Notes: generated by a model not told the origin, from the sequence alone. A stretch of 9,154 nt of DNA from Acidimicrobiales bacterium (GCA_019241495.1 JAFAWZ010000030.1:1-9154), one strand, 5' to 3'; shown: positions 1 to 7,488, counted from the stretch's first letter. Numbers and translations: made by a program.

Positions 1-77
1 GGGGTGGTCGAGATCAAAGCAGCGGCACGAGAGCCCGGCCACCGCACCAAGATCGCGGTCTGGTCCAACGACTCGAA
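1..77. repeat. 77-bp exact direct repeat, copy 1 (of nusA 687-763)
   Basis: Bases 1-77 are identical to bases 687-763, which encode the start of the KH region of NusA. Identity ends at base 78 (A here, C at 764). The repeat starts on the very first base of the window and is 77 nt long, a k-mer size commonly used by de Bruijn assemblers. That makes an assembly-graph end the leading explanation. A real tandem duplication of a 686-bp unit (78-763) would give the same pattern. The sequence upstream of nusA is therefore not reliable evidence of the true neighbour. Confidence 0.95.
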
Positions 78-93
78 AGACGCCGCCCAATGA
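1..93 (+). other. Partial open frame ending at nusA start; position of rimP but not RimP-like
   Basis: Frame 1 is open from the window edge to a TGA at 91-93 that overlaps the nusA ATG (90-92). In most bacteria rimP sits here and a stop/start overlap would be normal. However, the first 25 or so residues are the NusA KH-region peptide from the 77-bp repeat. Only the last few codons (ending KDAAQ) are unique and could be the true rimP tail. I infer a chimeric join, not a real gene. A truncated duplicate nusA fused to this tail is the alternative. Confidence 0.5.
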
Positions 94-1346
94 AGAACGA
101 AGCAACCATCGATTTCCTGGACGCGCTCCAGCAGATAGCCAAGGACAAGGGCATCAGCGTCGACACCCTGCTCGACGCCTTGGCCAACGCCCTCCTCGCC
201 GCCTACAAGCGGATGCCCGACGCCGAGGACTTCGCCACCGTCACTGTCGACCCCGACACGGGCGAGATCCGCGTCTACGGGCAGGAGCTCGACGACGACG
301 ACAACGTGATTCGCGAGTGGGACGTCACCCCCAAGGACTTCGGGCGCATCGCGGCCCAGACCGCCAAGCAGGTAATGACCCAACGCATCCGCGAGGCCGA
401 GCGGGACTTGAAGTACGAGGAGTACGCCGGGCGGGAAGGCGACATCGTCACCGGCATCATCCAACAGAGCGACAACCGCTACACCCTCCTCGACCTGGGC
501 AAGGTGGAGGCGCTCCTGCCCCAGGCCGAGCAGGTCCCCTACGAGCGCTACGAGCACGGAGCCCGGCTGAAGGCCTACATCGTCGAGGTGCGCAAGACCA
601 CCAAAGGCCCCCAGATCGTGGTCAGCCGCACCCACCCCGGGTTGATCAAGCGGCTGTTCGAGCTGGAAGTGCCCGAGATCTCGAGTGGGGTGGTCGAGAT
701 CAAAGCAGCGGCACGAGAGCCCGGCCACCGCACCAAGATCGCGGTCTGGTCCAACGACTCGAACGTCGATCCCGTCGGTGCCTGCGTGGGGGCCCGGGGG
801 GCCCGGGTGCGCATGGTCACCAACGAGCTGCGGGGCGAGAAGGTGGACATCGTCCCCTTCTCGGACGACCCGCGGGAGTTCGTCATGCGGGCCCTCCAGC
901 CGGCCAAGGTGAAAGAGGTGCGGCTGGACGAGGCATCGGGGACGGCGACCGTTGTGGTGCACGACTTCCAGTTGTCCCTGGCTATCGGGAAGGAGGGCCA
1001 GAACGCTCGCTTGGCGGCTCGGCTCACTGGCTGGCGAATCGATATCAAGAGCGAGACCCAGATAGCCGAGGAGGAGGCCTACGCGGCGCAGGAGTGGGCC
1101 GAGGGCGAGTGGGTCGAGACCGAGTCGGGCGAGATGGTTTGGCAGCCGGCCGAGGGGGGCGAGGCCGTCTCGGCTGAGGAGTGGTCGCAGTCGGCAAGCG
1201 ACGCCGATGTCGAAGGGGAGCCGGTAGAAGATGGGCAGCCAGTGCCAGAAGGGGAGGCTGTAGCCGACCCGGCGCCAGACACGAAGGGGGGGCCGGTTGG
1301 CGACCAGGCGGTCCTCACCGAGGCGACCGAGGAGGGGGCCGGGTAG
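90..1346 (+). CDS. nusA: Transcription termination/antitermination factor NusA
   Basis: NusA binds RNA polymerase and nascent RNA, modulating pausing, Rho-dependent and intrinsic termination, and rRNA antitermination. The 418-residue product has the expected order. The N-terminal RNAP-binding domain (about 1-110) opens MKNEATIDFLDALQQIAKDK. An S1 domain (about 117-180) begins at GDIVTG. KH1 carries the GARG loop at 234-237 and KH2 the GKEG loop at 300-303 (LAIGKEGQNARLAARLTGW). After about residue 335 comes an acidic, low-complexity tail with several Trp residues. The C-terminal acidic repeats of enterobacterial NusA are absent, as is usual in Actinomycetota. The ATG at 90 overlaps an upstream stop (ATGA), and only a weak purine-rich stretch lies near 76-80. 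The gene carries copy 2 of the 77-bp repeat. Identification is secure from the domain order and from ylxR-infB downstream. Confidence 0.96.
   Translation: MKNEATIDFLDALQQIAKDKGISVDTLLDALANALLAAYKRMPDAEDFATVTVDPDTGEIRVYGQELDDDDNVIREWDVTPKDFGRIAAQTAKQVMTQRIREAERDLKYEEYAGREGDIVTGIIQQSDNRYTLLDLGKVEALLPQAEQVPYERYEHGARLKAYIVEVRKTTKGPQIVVSRTHPGLIKRLFELEVPEISSGVVEIKAAAREPGHRTKIAVWSNDSNVDPVGACVGARGARVRMVTNELRGEKVDIVPFSDDPREFVMRALQPAKVKEVRLDEASGTATVVVHDFQLSLAIGKEGQNARLAARLTGWRIDIKSETQIAEEEAYAAQEWAEGEWVETESGEMVWQPAEGGEAVSAEEWSQSASDADVEGEPVEDGQPVPEGEAVADPAPDTKGGPVGDQAVLTEATEEGAG
687..763. repeat. 77-bp exact direct repeat, copy 2 (inside nusA)
   Basis: This is the partner of bases 1-77. Here it is in frame within nusA (codons 200 to about 225) and encodes an expected NusA stretch beginning GVVEIKAAAREPGHRTKIAV. 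This is therefore the native location, and the copy at the window edge is the displaced or artefactual one. Confidence 0.95.
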
Positions 1347-1358
1347 CGGGGCCACGGG

Positions 1359-1696
1359 ATGACCAGCCCGTTCGCTCCTGTGTCGGATGCCGCAGGCGTG
1401 ATCAGGCCGGTAACCTGGTCCGTGTTGCCCTGAACCATGATGGGCAGCTGGTAGTCAGCCGGGTCGCTCCCGGTCGTGGCGCCTGGCTGTGCCGGGAACC
1501 CGGCACGGGGGATCCCAAAGTCAGCTGCCTCGAAGCTGCAGCCAGACGGAACGCCTTCGCTCGGGCTTACCGGAAGGATGTGGGCGCGGACGCTACGGCG
1601 GCGCTACTAGCCGGCCTGCAGGAACGTGAGAACATGGAAGCCCGACCCCCGCAGGGTCACACCACCGAAAGTACCGAGAAGGGACTGACGCAGTAA
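1359..1696 (+). CDS. ylxR: YlxR family RNA-binding protein, start disrupted by probable 1-nt deletion
   Basis: YlxR (DUF448) is a small protein encoded between nusA and infB and implicated in RNA binding and regulation. The family signature is clear in the frame containing 1379-1381. It shows RSCVGCRRR, then LVRV, then GRGAWLC, a later Cys, and RNAFARAYRKDV, followed by a short variable tail ending at TAA 1694-1696. The difficulty is the start. In this frame there is no ATG, GTG or TTG between GTG 1181, deep inside nusA, and the CVGC motif. An ATG at 1359 is out of frame by one base. Restoring one G near 1369-1371 would read MTSPVRSCVGC, a typical YlxR N-terminus of about 112 residues. I placed the start at 1359 on that inference. 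As written, the uninterrupted frame is 1181-1696 (171 codons), whose first 60 or so residues are Arg/Gly-rich shadow sequence. Confidence 0.8.
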
Positions 1697-1697
1697 C

Positions 1698-4600
1698 TTG
1701 GCCAAAAAGATCCGGGTCTACGAGCTAGGACGAGAGCTCGGCCTCACCAATAAAGAAGCGCTCGACCTCTGCCTCCAGCTCGGGATCGGGGTCAAGAGCC
1801 ACTCCTCGAGCATCGAGGAGCAGCAGGCCGACCGCGTCCGTCGCAAGGCCGACCAGGAGGGTCTGCGTCGTCCCGTAGCTTCCGAGGGCGCGTCCGAGAA
1901 GGCTACCGAGCGCAAGCCGGAGCCAGTCGAGGCGAGCCCTTCCGCCGCGGTGGCGTCGAGCGCGCCCGCGGCACCGGCCCGGATCGTCTCCAGCGCGGAC
2001 CGCGGACCGTTTACTGCTCTCACCTCGCCCCGACCTCCTACAGATACGAGGCCGGCGGCCAGCGAGGCTCCCGCTCCCCCCGAGCGCCGAGCGGTGCCCC
2101 CGGTTCCTGCACCGGCCCCGGCTGCTGCGACGGCTGGCCCGGCCAACCCCGTCCCATCTGGCACCGTCCCAGCTGACACCGTGGCAGCCGCCGCCAGCCC
2201 GGCTACCCGGCCCGCCCCTCAGCCCGCCAGCCGCCCGGGCGGGTCCGCTCCGTCTTCCCCGGCGCGGCCTCCGGCCCGCCCCCCGGTTGCGCCTGCTTCC
2301 GAGGCGCCCGCTGCTCGGTCGGGCCCGTCAGTCACGATCCCTCCCGTCTCGAGCCCTCCGGCATCGAGTCCACCGGTCTCCAATCCGCCGGTCTCCAATC
2401 CGCCGGTCTCCCGTCCGCCAGTCTCGAGTCCGCCCGGTACAGGTGCTCGCCCCGCCCCCCGTGGCGGCCCGCCCGCACCGCCCCGTCCCCCCGCGGGAGG
2501 TCCTGGGCCAGCGCCACAGGGCCCGACGGGTCCCCGTCCCCCCGCGTCCGGCGGTGCGGCCCCCGGTGGGCCGATGCTCTCCTCCTCGGGAAAGCCCATC
2601 CCGCCCCCGCCGGGGGCCAGGCGACCGCCTCTGTCGGCTTCTGGCAAGCCCATCCCACCGCCCCCGGGTCGGGGGCCGGGCGGGCGCCCGGCTCCAGGTG
2701 GCACGGGCCGCCCGGGCGGGCCCGGCTCGGGCCGCCCCGCGGGAGTGGGTGGAGGAGGTCCCCGGACGGGCGGTGCCTCCCGGCCCTCGGGTACCGGCGC
2801 GCCTTGGAACCGAGGGGCTGGTGCTCCTCCCGGAGGCCGGGGCCAACCGGCCACCGGTACTGGTCCGGGTGGAGGACCGCGTGGCGGTGGCGGTGCGTTC
2901 GGCAACCGGGGCCGCCCCCCGGGGCGCCGGCCGACCCGGCGCCGCCGGCGCAACATCGAAGAGCTCGAGGCTCAGGAGATCACGCATTACACCCCGTCGA
3001 ACGCGCCCGTGCCCGATGGCGAGGTCATCGTGGAACGGGGCGCCACGGCCCAGGAGCTGGGGCCGAAGCTGAACCGCTCGGGGGCCGACGTGGTGCGCTT
3101 CTTGTTCCAGCAGGGGGAGATGGTGACCACCACCCAGTCCCTCTCGGACGAGATGATCGAGCTCTTTGCGGCCGAGCTCGGCGCAGACGTGCGCCTGGTC
3201 GACCCCGGCGAGGAGAAAGAGGCTGAGCTCCAGGCGAAGTACTTCGACGACGAGGAGGAGGACGAGGCCAACTTGCGGCCCCGGCCGCCGGTCGTGACCG
3301 TCATGGGCCACGTCGACCACGGCAAGACTCTCCTTCTCGACCGCATACGTGAGGCCAACGTCGTGGCCGGCGAAGCGGGTGGTATCACCCAGCACATCGG
3401 CGCCTACCAGGTGATCTATCAGGACCAGCCCATCACCTTCATAGACACCCCAGGCCACGAGGCCTTCACCGCCATGCGGGCCCGAGGGGCACGCGTCACC
3501 GACATCGTCATCCTGGTGGTCGCGGCCGACGACGGGGTGATGCCCCAAACGGTGGAGGCACTCAATCACGCCAAGGCTGCGGACGTTCCCATCATCGTGG
3601 CCATCAACAAGATCGACCGCGACAACGCCGACCCCAACCGGGTCATGCAGCAGCTCTCCGAGCACAGCCTGGTACCCGAAGCGTGGGGTGGCGACACGAT
3701 CACGGTGGAGATGTCGGCCCTCCAGAACCTGGGAATCGACGACCTCTTGGAGCAGGTCCTCCTGGTCGCCGAGCTGGAGGAGCTGCAGGCCAACCCGGAG
3801 GGCCGGGGGCGTGGCATCGTGCTCGAGGCCAACCTCGATCCGGGCAAGGGCCCGGTTGCGACCGTGATCGTCCAGTCGGGCACCCTGCGCCAGGCCGACC
3901 CGGTGGTCGCTGGTGCGGCCTGGGGACGGGTCAAGGCCCTGCTCGACGAGAGCGGGGATCAGGTCAAAGAGGCCGGCCCGTCCACCCCGGTCCAGGTCCT
4001 GGGCTTCGGCAGCGTGCCCTCCGCCGGGGACGAGTTCCGGGTTACCGAAACCGCTCGGACCGCTCGCGACATCGGCGAGCAGCGGGAGCAGCGCTTCCGG
4101 GCCGCCGACCTGCGCCGGACGTCCTCAGCCACCGGGACCGGCGCCAAGCTCGAGGACATCTTCGAGCAGATCCAGCGGGGCGAGACGGCGACGTTGAACC
4201 TGGTCCTCAAGGCCGACACCCAGGGATCGCTGGAAGCGGTCACCGAGAGCCTGCGCAAGCTGGAGCGGGACGAGGTCAAGTTGTCGTTCATTCACCGGGC
4301 GGTGGGTGGCATCACCGAGAACGACGTCACTCTGGCCGAAGCGTCCAACGCCACCATCCTCGGGTTCAACGTGAGGCCGGACCGCGGCGCCCGTGAGCTG
4401 GCCGAGCAGCACGACGTCGAAATCCGCACGTATGAGATCATCTACAAGCTCATCGAGGACATCGAAAGTGCTATGGTCGGGATGCTCGCTCCCGAGTACG
4501 AGGAGGTCATAACCGGCGAGGCCGAGGTCCGGGAGATCTTCCGGGTTCCGCGGATCGGAGCCATCGCGGGGTGCTACGTCCGCCACGGCGTGATCACCCG

Positions 4601-4796
4601 CGGGACCAAGGTGCGCTTCCTTCGCGACGGCGTCATCATCTGGAAGGGCGCCATCACCTCGCTCAAGCGGTTCAAGGACGATGTCCGTGAGGTCCACGAG
4701 GGCTTCGAGTGCGGCATCGGCCTGTCGAACAACCAGGACCTGCGCGAGGACGACGTGATCGAGACCTTCGAGGAGCGGGAGATCCCCCGCACCTAG
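1698..4796 (+). CDS. infB: Translation initiation factor IF-2
   Basis: IF2 is the GTPase that positions initiator tRNA and drives 70S joining. At 1032 residues it is long but within the actinobacterial range. An IF2_N module (about 2-52) starts MAKKIRVYELGRELGLTNKE. Residues 56-400 are a Pro/Ala/Gly-rich disordered linker ending in an Arg cluster (404-418). A second IF2_N module spans about 441-500. The G domain has G1 GHVDHGKT (537-544), G3 DTPGHE (583-588) and G4 NKID (637-640). Beta-barrel domain II, domain III and the fMet-tRNA-binding C2 domain follow, ending EEREIPRT. The start is TTG at 1698, one base after the ylxR stop, with AAGGGA about 12 nt upstream. Translation is probably coupled to ylxR. 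The linker contains two peptide repeats, listed separately. Confidence 0.97.
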   Translation: MAKKIRVYELGRELGLTNKEALDLCLQLGIGVKSHSSSIEEQQADRVRRKADQEGLRRPVASEGASEKATERKPEPVEASPSAAVASSAPAAPARIVSSADRGPFTALTSPRPPTDTRPAASEAPAPPERRAVPPVPAPAPAAATAGPANPVPSGTVPADTVAAAASPATRPAPQPASRPGGSAPSSPARPPARPPVAPASEAPAARSGPSVTIPPVSSPPASSPPVSNPPVSNPPVSRPPVSSPPGTGARPAPRGGPPAPPRPPAGGPGPAPQGPTGPRPPASGGAAPGGPMLSSSGKPIPPPPGARRPPLSASGKPIPPPPGRGPGGRPAPGGTGRPGGPGSGRPAGVGGGGPRTGGASRPSGTGAPWNRGAGAPPGGRGQPATGTGPGGGPRGGGGAFGNRGRPPGRRPTRRRRRNIEELEAQEITHYTPSNAPVPDGEVIVERGATAQELGPKLNRSGADVVRFLFQQGEMVTTTQSLSDEMIELFAAELGADVRLVDPGEEKEAELQAKYFDDEEEDEANLRPRPPVVTVMGHVDHGKTLLLDRIREANVVAGEAGGITQHIGAYQVIYQDQPITFIDTPGHEAFTAMRARGARVTDIVILVVAADDGVMPQTVEALNHAKAADVPIIVAINKIDRDNADPNRVMQQLSEHSLVPEAWGGDTITVEMSALQNLGIDDLLEQVLLVAELEELQANPEGRGRGIVLEANLDPGKGPVATVIVQSGTLRQADPVVAGAAWGRVKALLDESGDQVKEAGPSTPVQVLGFGSVPSAGDEFRVTETARTARDIGEQREQRFRAADLRRTSSATGTGAKLEDIFEQIQRGETATLNLVLKADTQGSLEAVTESLRKLERDEVKLSFIHRAVGGITENDVTLAEASNATILGFNVRPDRGARELAEQHDVEIRTYEIIYKLIEDIESAMVGMLAPEYEEVITGEAEVREIFRVPRIGAIAGCYVRHGVITRGTKVRFLRDGVIIWKGAITSLKRFKDDVREVHEGFECGIGLSNNQDLREDDVIETFEEREIPRT
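2340..2429 (+). repeat. Six tandem 15-bp units encoding PPVSx in the IF2 linker
   Basis: Six consecutive 15-nt units encode residues 215-244 as PPVSS, PPASS, PPVSN, PPVSN, PPVSR and PPVSS. The units at 2370-2384, 2385-2399 and 2400-2414 are nearly identical at the DNA level, so recent slippage expansion is likely. The period is a multiple of three, so copy-number changes would keep the frame and only change linker length. Confidence 0.85.
2589..2669 (+). repeat. Duplicated GKPIPPPPG motif in the IF2 linker
   Basis: The nonapeptide GKPIPPPPG occurs at residues 298-306 and 316-324, each preceded by a Ser-rich stretch, with an 18-residue period. The DNA copies differ at third positions, so this duplication is older than the PPVSx array. 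It lies in the disordered linker and has no known catalytic role. Confidence 0.7.
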
Positions 4797-4807
4797 GTTC
4801 TGTCGCC

Positions 4808-5104
4808 GTGCACGTCGCCTCGCTGACGCTGGAGCTGCGTCTGGCTCACGTCCATTCGTTGAAGGAGAAACGATCGGTGGTGCGTCCCATAATCGACGGC
4901 GCCCACCGGCGGTTCTCCGTGGCCGCGGCCGAGGTCGACCATCAAGACGCCTGGCAGCTCGCGACCGTCGGGGTGGCCGCCGTCTCGGGATCGGCCCGGC
5001 ACGCCCATGAGGTGATCGACGCGGTGGAGCGCTTCGTGTGGTCCTTCCCAGAGGTTGAGGTCATCTCTGCGGCCCGCGGTTGGGCGACCGAGGACGACGG
5101 CTGA
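4808..5104 (+). CDS. ylxP: YlxP / DUF503 family protein
   Basis: This small DUF503 protein (98 residues) is commonly encoded between infB and rbfA in Firmicutes and Actinomycetota. Its biochemical role is not firmly established, although a link to ribosome assembly is suspected from context. The family hallmarks are visible: a start like MHVASLTLEL, the SLKEKRSVVRPI signature (17-28), then FSVAAAEVDHQDAWQLATVGVAAVSG and a C-terminal helix-strand ending in VEVISAARG. I chose GTG 4808, 11 nt after the infB stop, because it matches the family N-terminus. An in-frame ATG at 4709 would lie inside infB. The TGA stop overlaps the next gene's ATG by one base, so coupling to rbfA is likely. Confidence 0.9.
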   Translation: MHVASLTLELRLAHVHSLKEKRSVVRPIIDGAHRRFSVAAAEVDHQDAWQLATVGVAAVSGSARHAHEVIDAVERFVWSFPEVEVISAARGWATEDDG

Positions 5105-5496
5105 TGGCGTCCCGGTCCCACGGGAGCGCCCCTCGCTATCCCCGTTCCGCCCGCGTGAACCAGATACTTCGAGAGATCCTCGCCGATCAGCTCGAGCGGA
5201 TGGAAGACGTCGACGATCGTCTCGGGATGCTTACCATCACCGCAGTCGACTGCGATGCCGACCTGCGCCACGCCACCGTGTTCATGTCGTCTTTGACCGA
5301 ACAGGAGGCCGAGGCGCTCTCTGAGGCCCGGGTGCGACTGCAGTCGGCCATCTCCCAAGAGGTCAGGCTGAAGCGCACCCCGCAGCTGCGTTTCGCCCCC
5401 GATCCAGCGGTGGCTGCCGGGCAGCGGGTGGAGGACATCCTTCGCGGCTTGCCCCATCCCCCGGTTGGGGGGCTCGACGAACCCGGGAACCTTTGA
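5104..5496 (+). CDS. rbfA: 30S ribosome-binding factor RbfA
   Basis: RbfA is a KH-fold factor that binds immature 30S subunits and helps 16S rRNA processing, notably of the 5' helix, and cold adaptation. The 130-residue product shows the family pattern. A basic N-terminus leads into ARVNQILREILADQLE (16-31). The strand LTITAVDCDADLRHATVFMS (43-62) follows. RLKRTPQLRFAPD (87-99) and a short C-terminal helix complete it. ATG 5104 overlaps the ylxP TGA (TGATG) and fits the family length. An earlier in-frame start at 5080 lies in ylxP and adds only non-conserved residues. The stop overlaps the truB start, which indicates a tightly coupled ylxP-rbfA-truB unit. Confidence 0.94.
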   Translation: MASRSHGSAPRYPRSARVNQILREILADQLERMEDVDDRLGMLTITAVDCDADLRHATVFMSSLTEQEAEALSEARVRLQSAISQEVRLKRTPQLRFAPDPAVAAGQRVEDILRGLPHPPVGGLDEPGNL

Positions 5497-6398
5497 CCGA
5501 CGGATTGGCCATAGTCGACAAGCCAGCCGGGATGACCAGCCACGACGTGGTCGCCCAGTGCCGGGCCATCTTCGCCCAGAAGCGGGTCGGCCACGCCGGG
5601 ACCCTCGATCCCGATGCCACCGGCGTGCTCCTCGTGGGTCTGGGGCGGGCGACCAGGCTCCTCCAGTACATGTCCGGGCTGCCCAAGGCGTACTCGGCCG
5701 AGATCGTCCTCGGTCGGTCGACCACCACGCTCGACAGCAGCGGCGAGGGGACGGGTACATGGGACATGACGGGTGTGACCTTGGGCCAGGCCCGGCGGGC
5801 CGCGTTGGGTCTTACTGGCGACATCCTCCAGGTACCCCCGATGGTCTCCGCGGTGAAGGTCGGCGGGCGACGCCTGCACGAGTTGGCTCGGGCGGGTATC
5901 GAGGTGGAACGCCAACCCCGGCAGGTGTCGGTCCGGACCTTCGAGCTGGCCCCAATGGAACCGCCCCACGAGTCGGGGCTCACGGGCCCGGTGTTCCGGA
6001 GCTACATCGAGTGTTCGAGCGGCACGTTCGTGAGGGTCCTGGCCGACGACCTGGGCCTGGCCCTCGGCGGCGGGGCCCACGTACGGCGCCTTCGGCGGGT
6101 CTCGGTAGGGCCGTGGAAGGAGGACGAGGCGGTGGCCCTGAGCGAGCTTGGACCGTCAAAGGTTCGCGCTCCGCTTGACGCGCTTCCATGGATGCCCCTG
6201 ATCTCGGTGGGCGCCGAGGTCGCCTCTTCGGTACGTCACGGCAAGGTGCTGGCCCTCGAGGAGCTCGGAGTGGAGCCGACCGCCGCTGGAGCCGGCCCGT
6301 GGCGCGTCGTGGCCGGCGATCACGAGCTCCTGGCCGTCTACGAGCAACACGGCGTCGGTCGGGCCAAGCCCCGGGTGGTCCTGGTCCCCGCGGGCTAA
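5493..6398 (+). CDS. truB: tRNA pseudouridine(55) synthase TruB
   Basis: TruB isomerises U55 in the T-loop of elongator tRNAs to pseudouridine and also acts as a tRNA chaperone. The 301-residue product has the N-terminal LAIVDKPAGMTSHDVV motif and the catalytic AGTLDPDATGVL motif with the nucleophile at Asp39. PPMVSAVKVGGRRLHELAR (115-133) and SGTFVR (176-181) are present, and a C-terminal extension of about 60 residues follows. The start is TTG 5493, sharing bases with the rbfA TGA (TTGA overlap). Starting here gives the conserved N-terminus a few residues in. A 104-nt spacer with tandem repeats separates it from ribF. Confidence 0.96.
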   Translation: MTDGLAIVDKPAGMTSHDVVAQCRAIFAQKRVGHAGTLDPDATGVLLVGLGRATRLLQYMSGLPKAYSAEIVLGRSTTTLDSSGEGTGTWDMTGVTLGQARRAALGLTGDILQVPPMVSAVKVGGRRLHELARAGIEVERQPRQVSVRTFELAPMEPPHESGLTGPVFRSYIECSSGTFVRVLADDLGLALGGGAHVRRLRRVSVGPWKEDEAVALSELGPSKVRAPLDALPWMPLISVGAEVASSVRHGKVLALEELGVEPTAAGAGPWRVVAGDHELLAVYEQHGVGRAKPRVVLVPAG

Positions 6399-6401
6399 GG
6401 C

Positions 6402-6488
6402 CCATCATCTACCGACCCCGCCATCTGACGACCCCTGCCATCTAAAGACCCCCTGCCATCTAAAGACCCCCTGCCATCTAAAGACATA
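6402..6488 (+). repeat. 18-bp tandem repeat array in the truB-ribF spacer
   Basis: About five units fill most of the gap. Units 6437-6454 and 6455-6472 are identical (gccatctaaagaccccct). A near-complete third begins at 6473 (gccatctaaagacata). Two degenerate units lie upstream (6402-6419, and 6420-6436 of 17 nt). The gradient from degenerate to identical suggests slippage growth toward ribF. No stable hairpin is evident in the unit. The array contains in-frame TAA triplets on the + strand and no gene. Confidence 0.88.
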
Positions 6489-6502
6489 GTCTCGGGCCCG
6501 CT

Positions 6503-7453
6503 ATGGATGTGCTCCACTACCCGGGCGACTGCTCGTCCCACCACCCGTGCGCGGTCACGATCGGCGCCTACGACGGGGTCCACACCGGCCATCGGCTGGT
6601 CATCGAGCGGGTCAAGCGGGTCGCCGCGGAGCAGGGCCTGGCATCCGCGGTCGTGACCTTCGATCGCCACCCCGCTTCTGTCGTGCGGCCCGAAACTGCC
6701 CCAAAGCTGCTGACCGACCTGGACCAGAAGCTGGAGCTGCTATCCGGAACGGGCGTCGACATCGCGCTGGTCGTTCGTTTCGACCGGGAGCGCTCGGAAG
6801 AGCCGGCCGAGGACTTCGTGCGCGAGGTGCTCGTTGGTTGCCTCGACACCAAGGCCGTCGTCGTCGGCCACGACTTCCACTTCGGCCACAAGCGGCTGGG
6901 GAACGTCCCCATGCTCCAGGACATGGGCGCCGAGCTCGGCTTCGACGTCACCGGAATCCGGCTGTTCAGCGACGGGCTGGACCGGGACCCCATCTCCTCC
7001 ACCCGGATCCGGAGCCTCCTCGCTGAGGGGGCGGTGGGGGAGGCCGCGTCGCTGCTCGGCCGGCCCCACCAGGTCCGGGGGATGGTGGCCCACGGCGACG
7101 AGCGGGGCCGTCAGCTCGGATTCCCCACCGCCAACGTGTCGCTGCCCGAGTCGATCGCCCTGCCCGCCGACGGCGTGTACGCCGGCTGGTACCAGCGCCC
7201 CGACGGTATCCGCCTCCCCGCCGCCATCTCGCTCGGACGACGGCCCACCTTCTATAGAGACTCCGGCCTGTTGCTGCTCGAGGCCTACATCCTCGATTTC
7301 GACGGTGACCTCTATGACGAGCCGGCCCGGGTGGAGTTCGTGGCCCACCTCAGGGGCCAGGCCCGTTTCGAGTCGGCCCACGCCCTGGTCGAGCAGATGG
7401 GTCGTGACGTGGCCACCACCCGTCAGGTGCTGGGTCGCTCCGCGCCCGGGTGA
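6503..7453 (+). CDS. ribF: Bifunctional riboflavin kinase / FAD synthetase RibF
   Basis: RibF phosphorylates riboflavin to FMN and adenylylates FMN to FAD in the cytoplasm. In the 316-residue product the N-terminal FMN adenylyltransferase domain (about 15-180) shows GAYDGVHTGH (21-30), a nucleotidyltransferase HxGH-type motif. It also shows FDRHP, GHDFHFGHKRLGN (122-134) and ISSTRIR (164-170). The C-terminal riboflavin kinase domain has GRQLGFPTANV with the Mg/ATP-binding PTAN at 208-211, GVYAGW (224-229), RRPTF and the catalytic-region Glu260. ATG 6503 matches the family start, but no convincing Shine-Dalgarno precedes it. The repeat array lies immediately upstream. No FMN riboswitch is visible. 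The gene converges with arfB. Confidence 0.95.
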   Translation: MDVLHYPGDCSSHHPCAVTIGAYDGVHTGHRLVIERVKRVAAEQGLASAVVTFDRHPASVVRPETAPKLLTDLDQKLELLSGTGVDIALVVRFDRERSEEPAEDFVREVLVGCLDTKAVVVGHDFHFGHKRLGNVPMLQDMGAELGFDVTGIRLFSDGLDRDPISSTRIRSLLAEGAVGEAASLLGRPHQVRGMVAHGDERGRQLGFPTANVSLPESIALPADGVYAGWYQRPDGIRLPAAISLGRRPTFYRDSGLLLLEAYILDFDGDLYDEPARVEFVAHLRGQARFESAHALVEQMGRDVATTRQVLGRSAPG

Positions 7454-7488
7454 CTGGTCTGTCAGAAGCTCTCGCAAGACCCGCGGGA

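Noticed and set aside
317..1177. 286-codon frame overlapping nusA on the same strand
   Set aside because: The product is Arg/Gly/Pro-rich with no domain and is a frame shadow of nusA.
1181..1358. GTG 1181 as the true ylxR start
   Set aside because: It would overlap nusA by 166 nt and add about 60 Arg/Gly-rich residues not expected in YlxR. A purine run directly abuts the GTG, leaving no proper spacing. An indel near 1370 is more likely.
2328..3665. Long antisense open frame (445 codons) opposite infB
   Set aside because: Long open frames on the other strand are expected opposite Pro/Gly/Ala-rich GC-rich coding sequence. The product is low-complexity and resembles no family, and infB is certain.
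4709..4807. Earlier ATG for ylxP inside infB
   Set aside because: The added residues are a frame shadow of IF2. The family N-terminus begins at GTG 4808.
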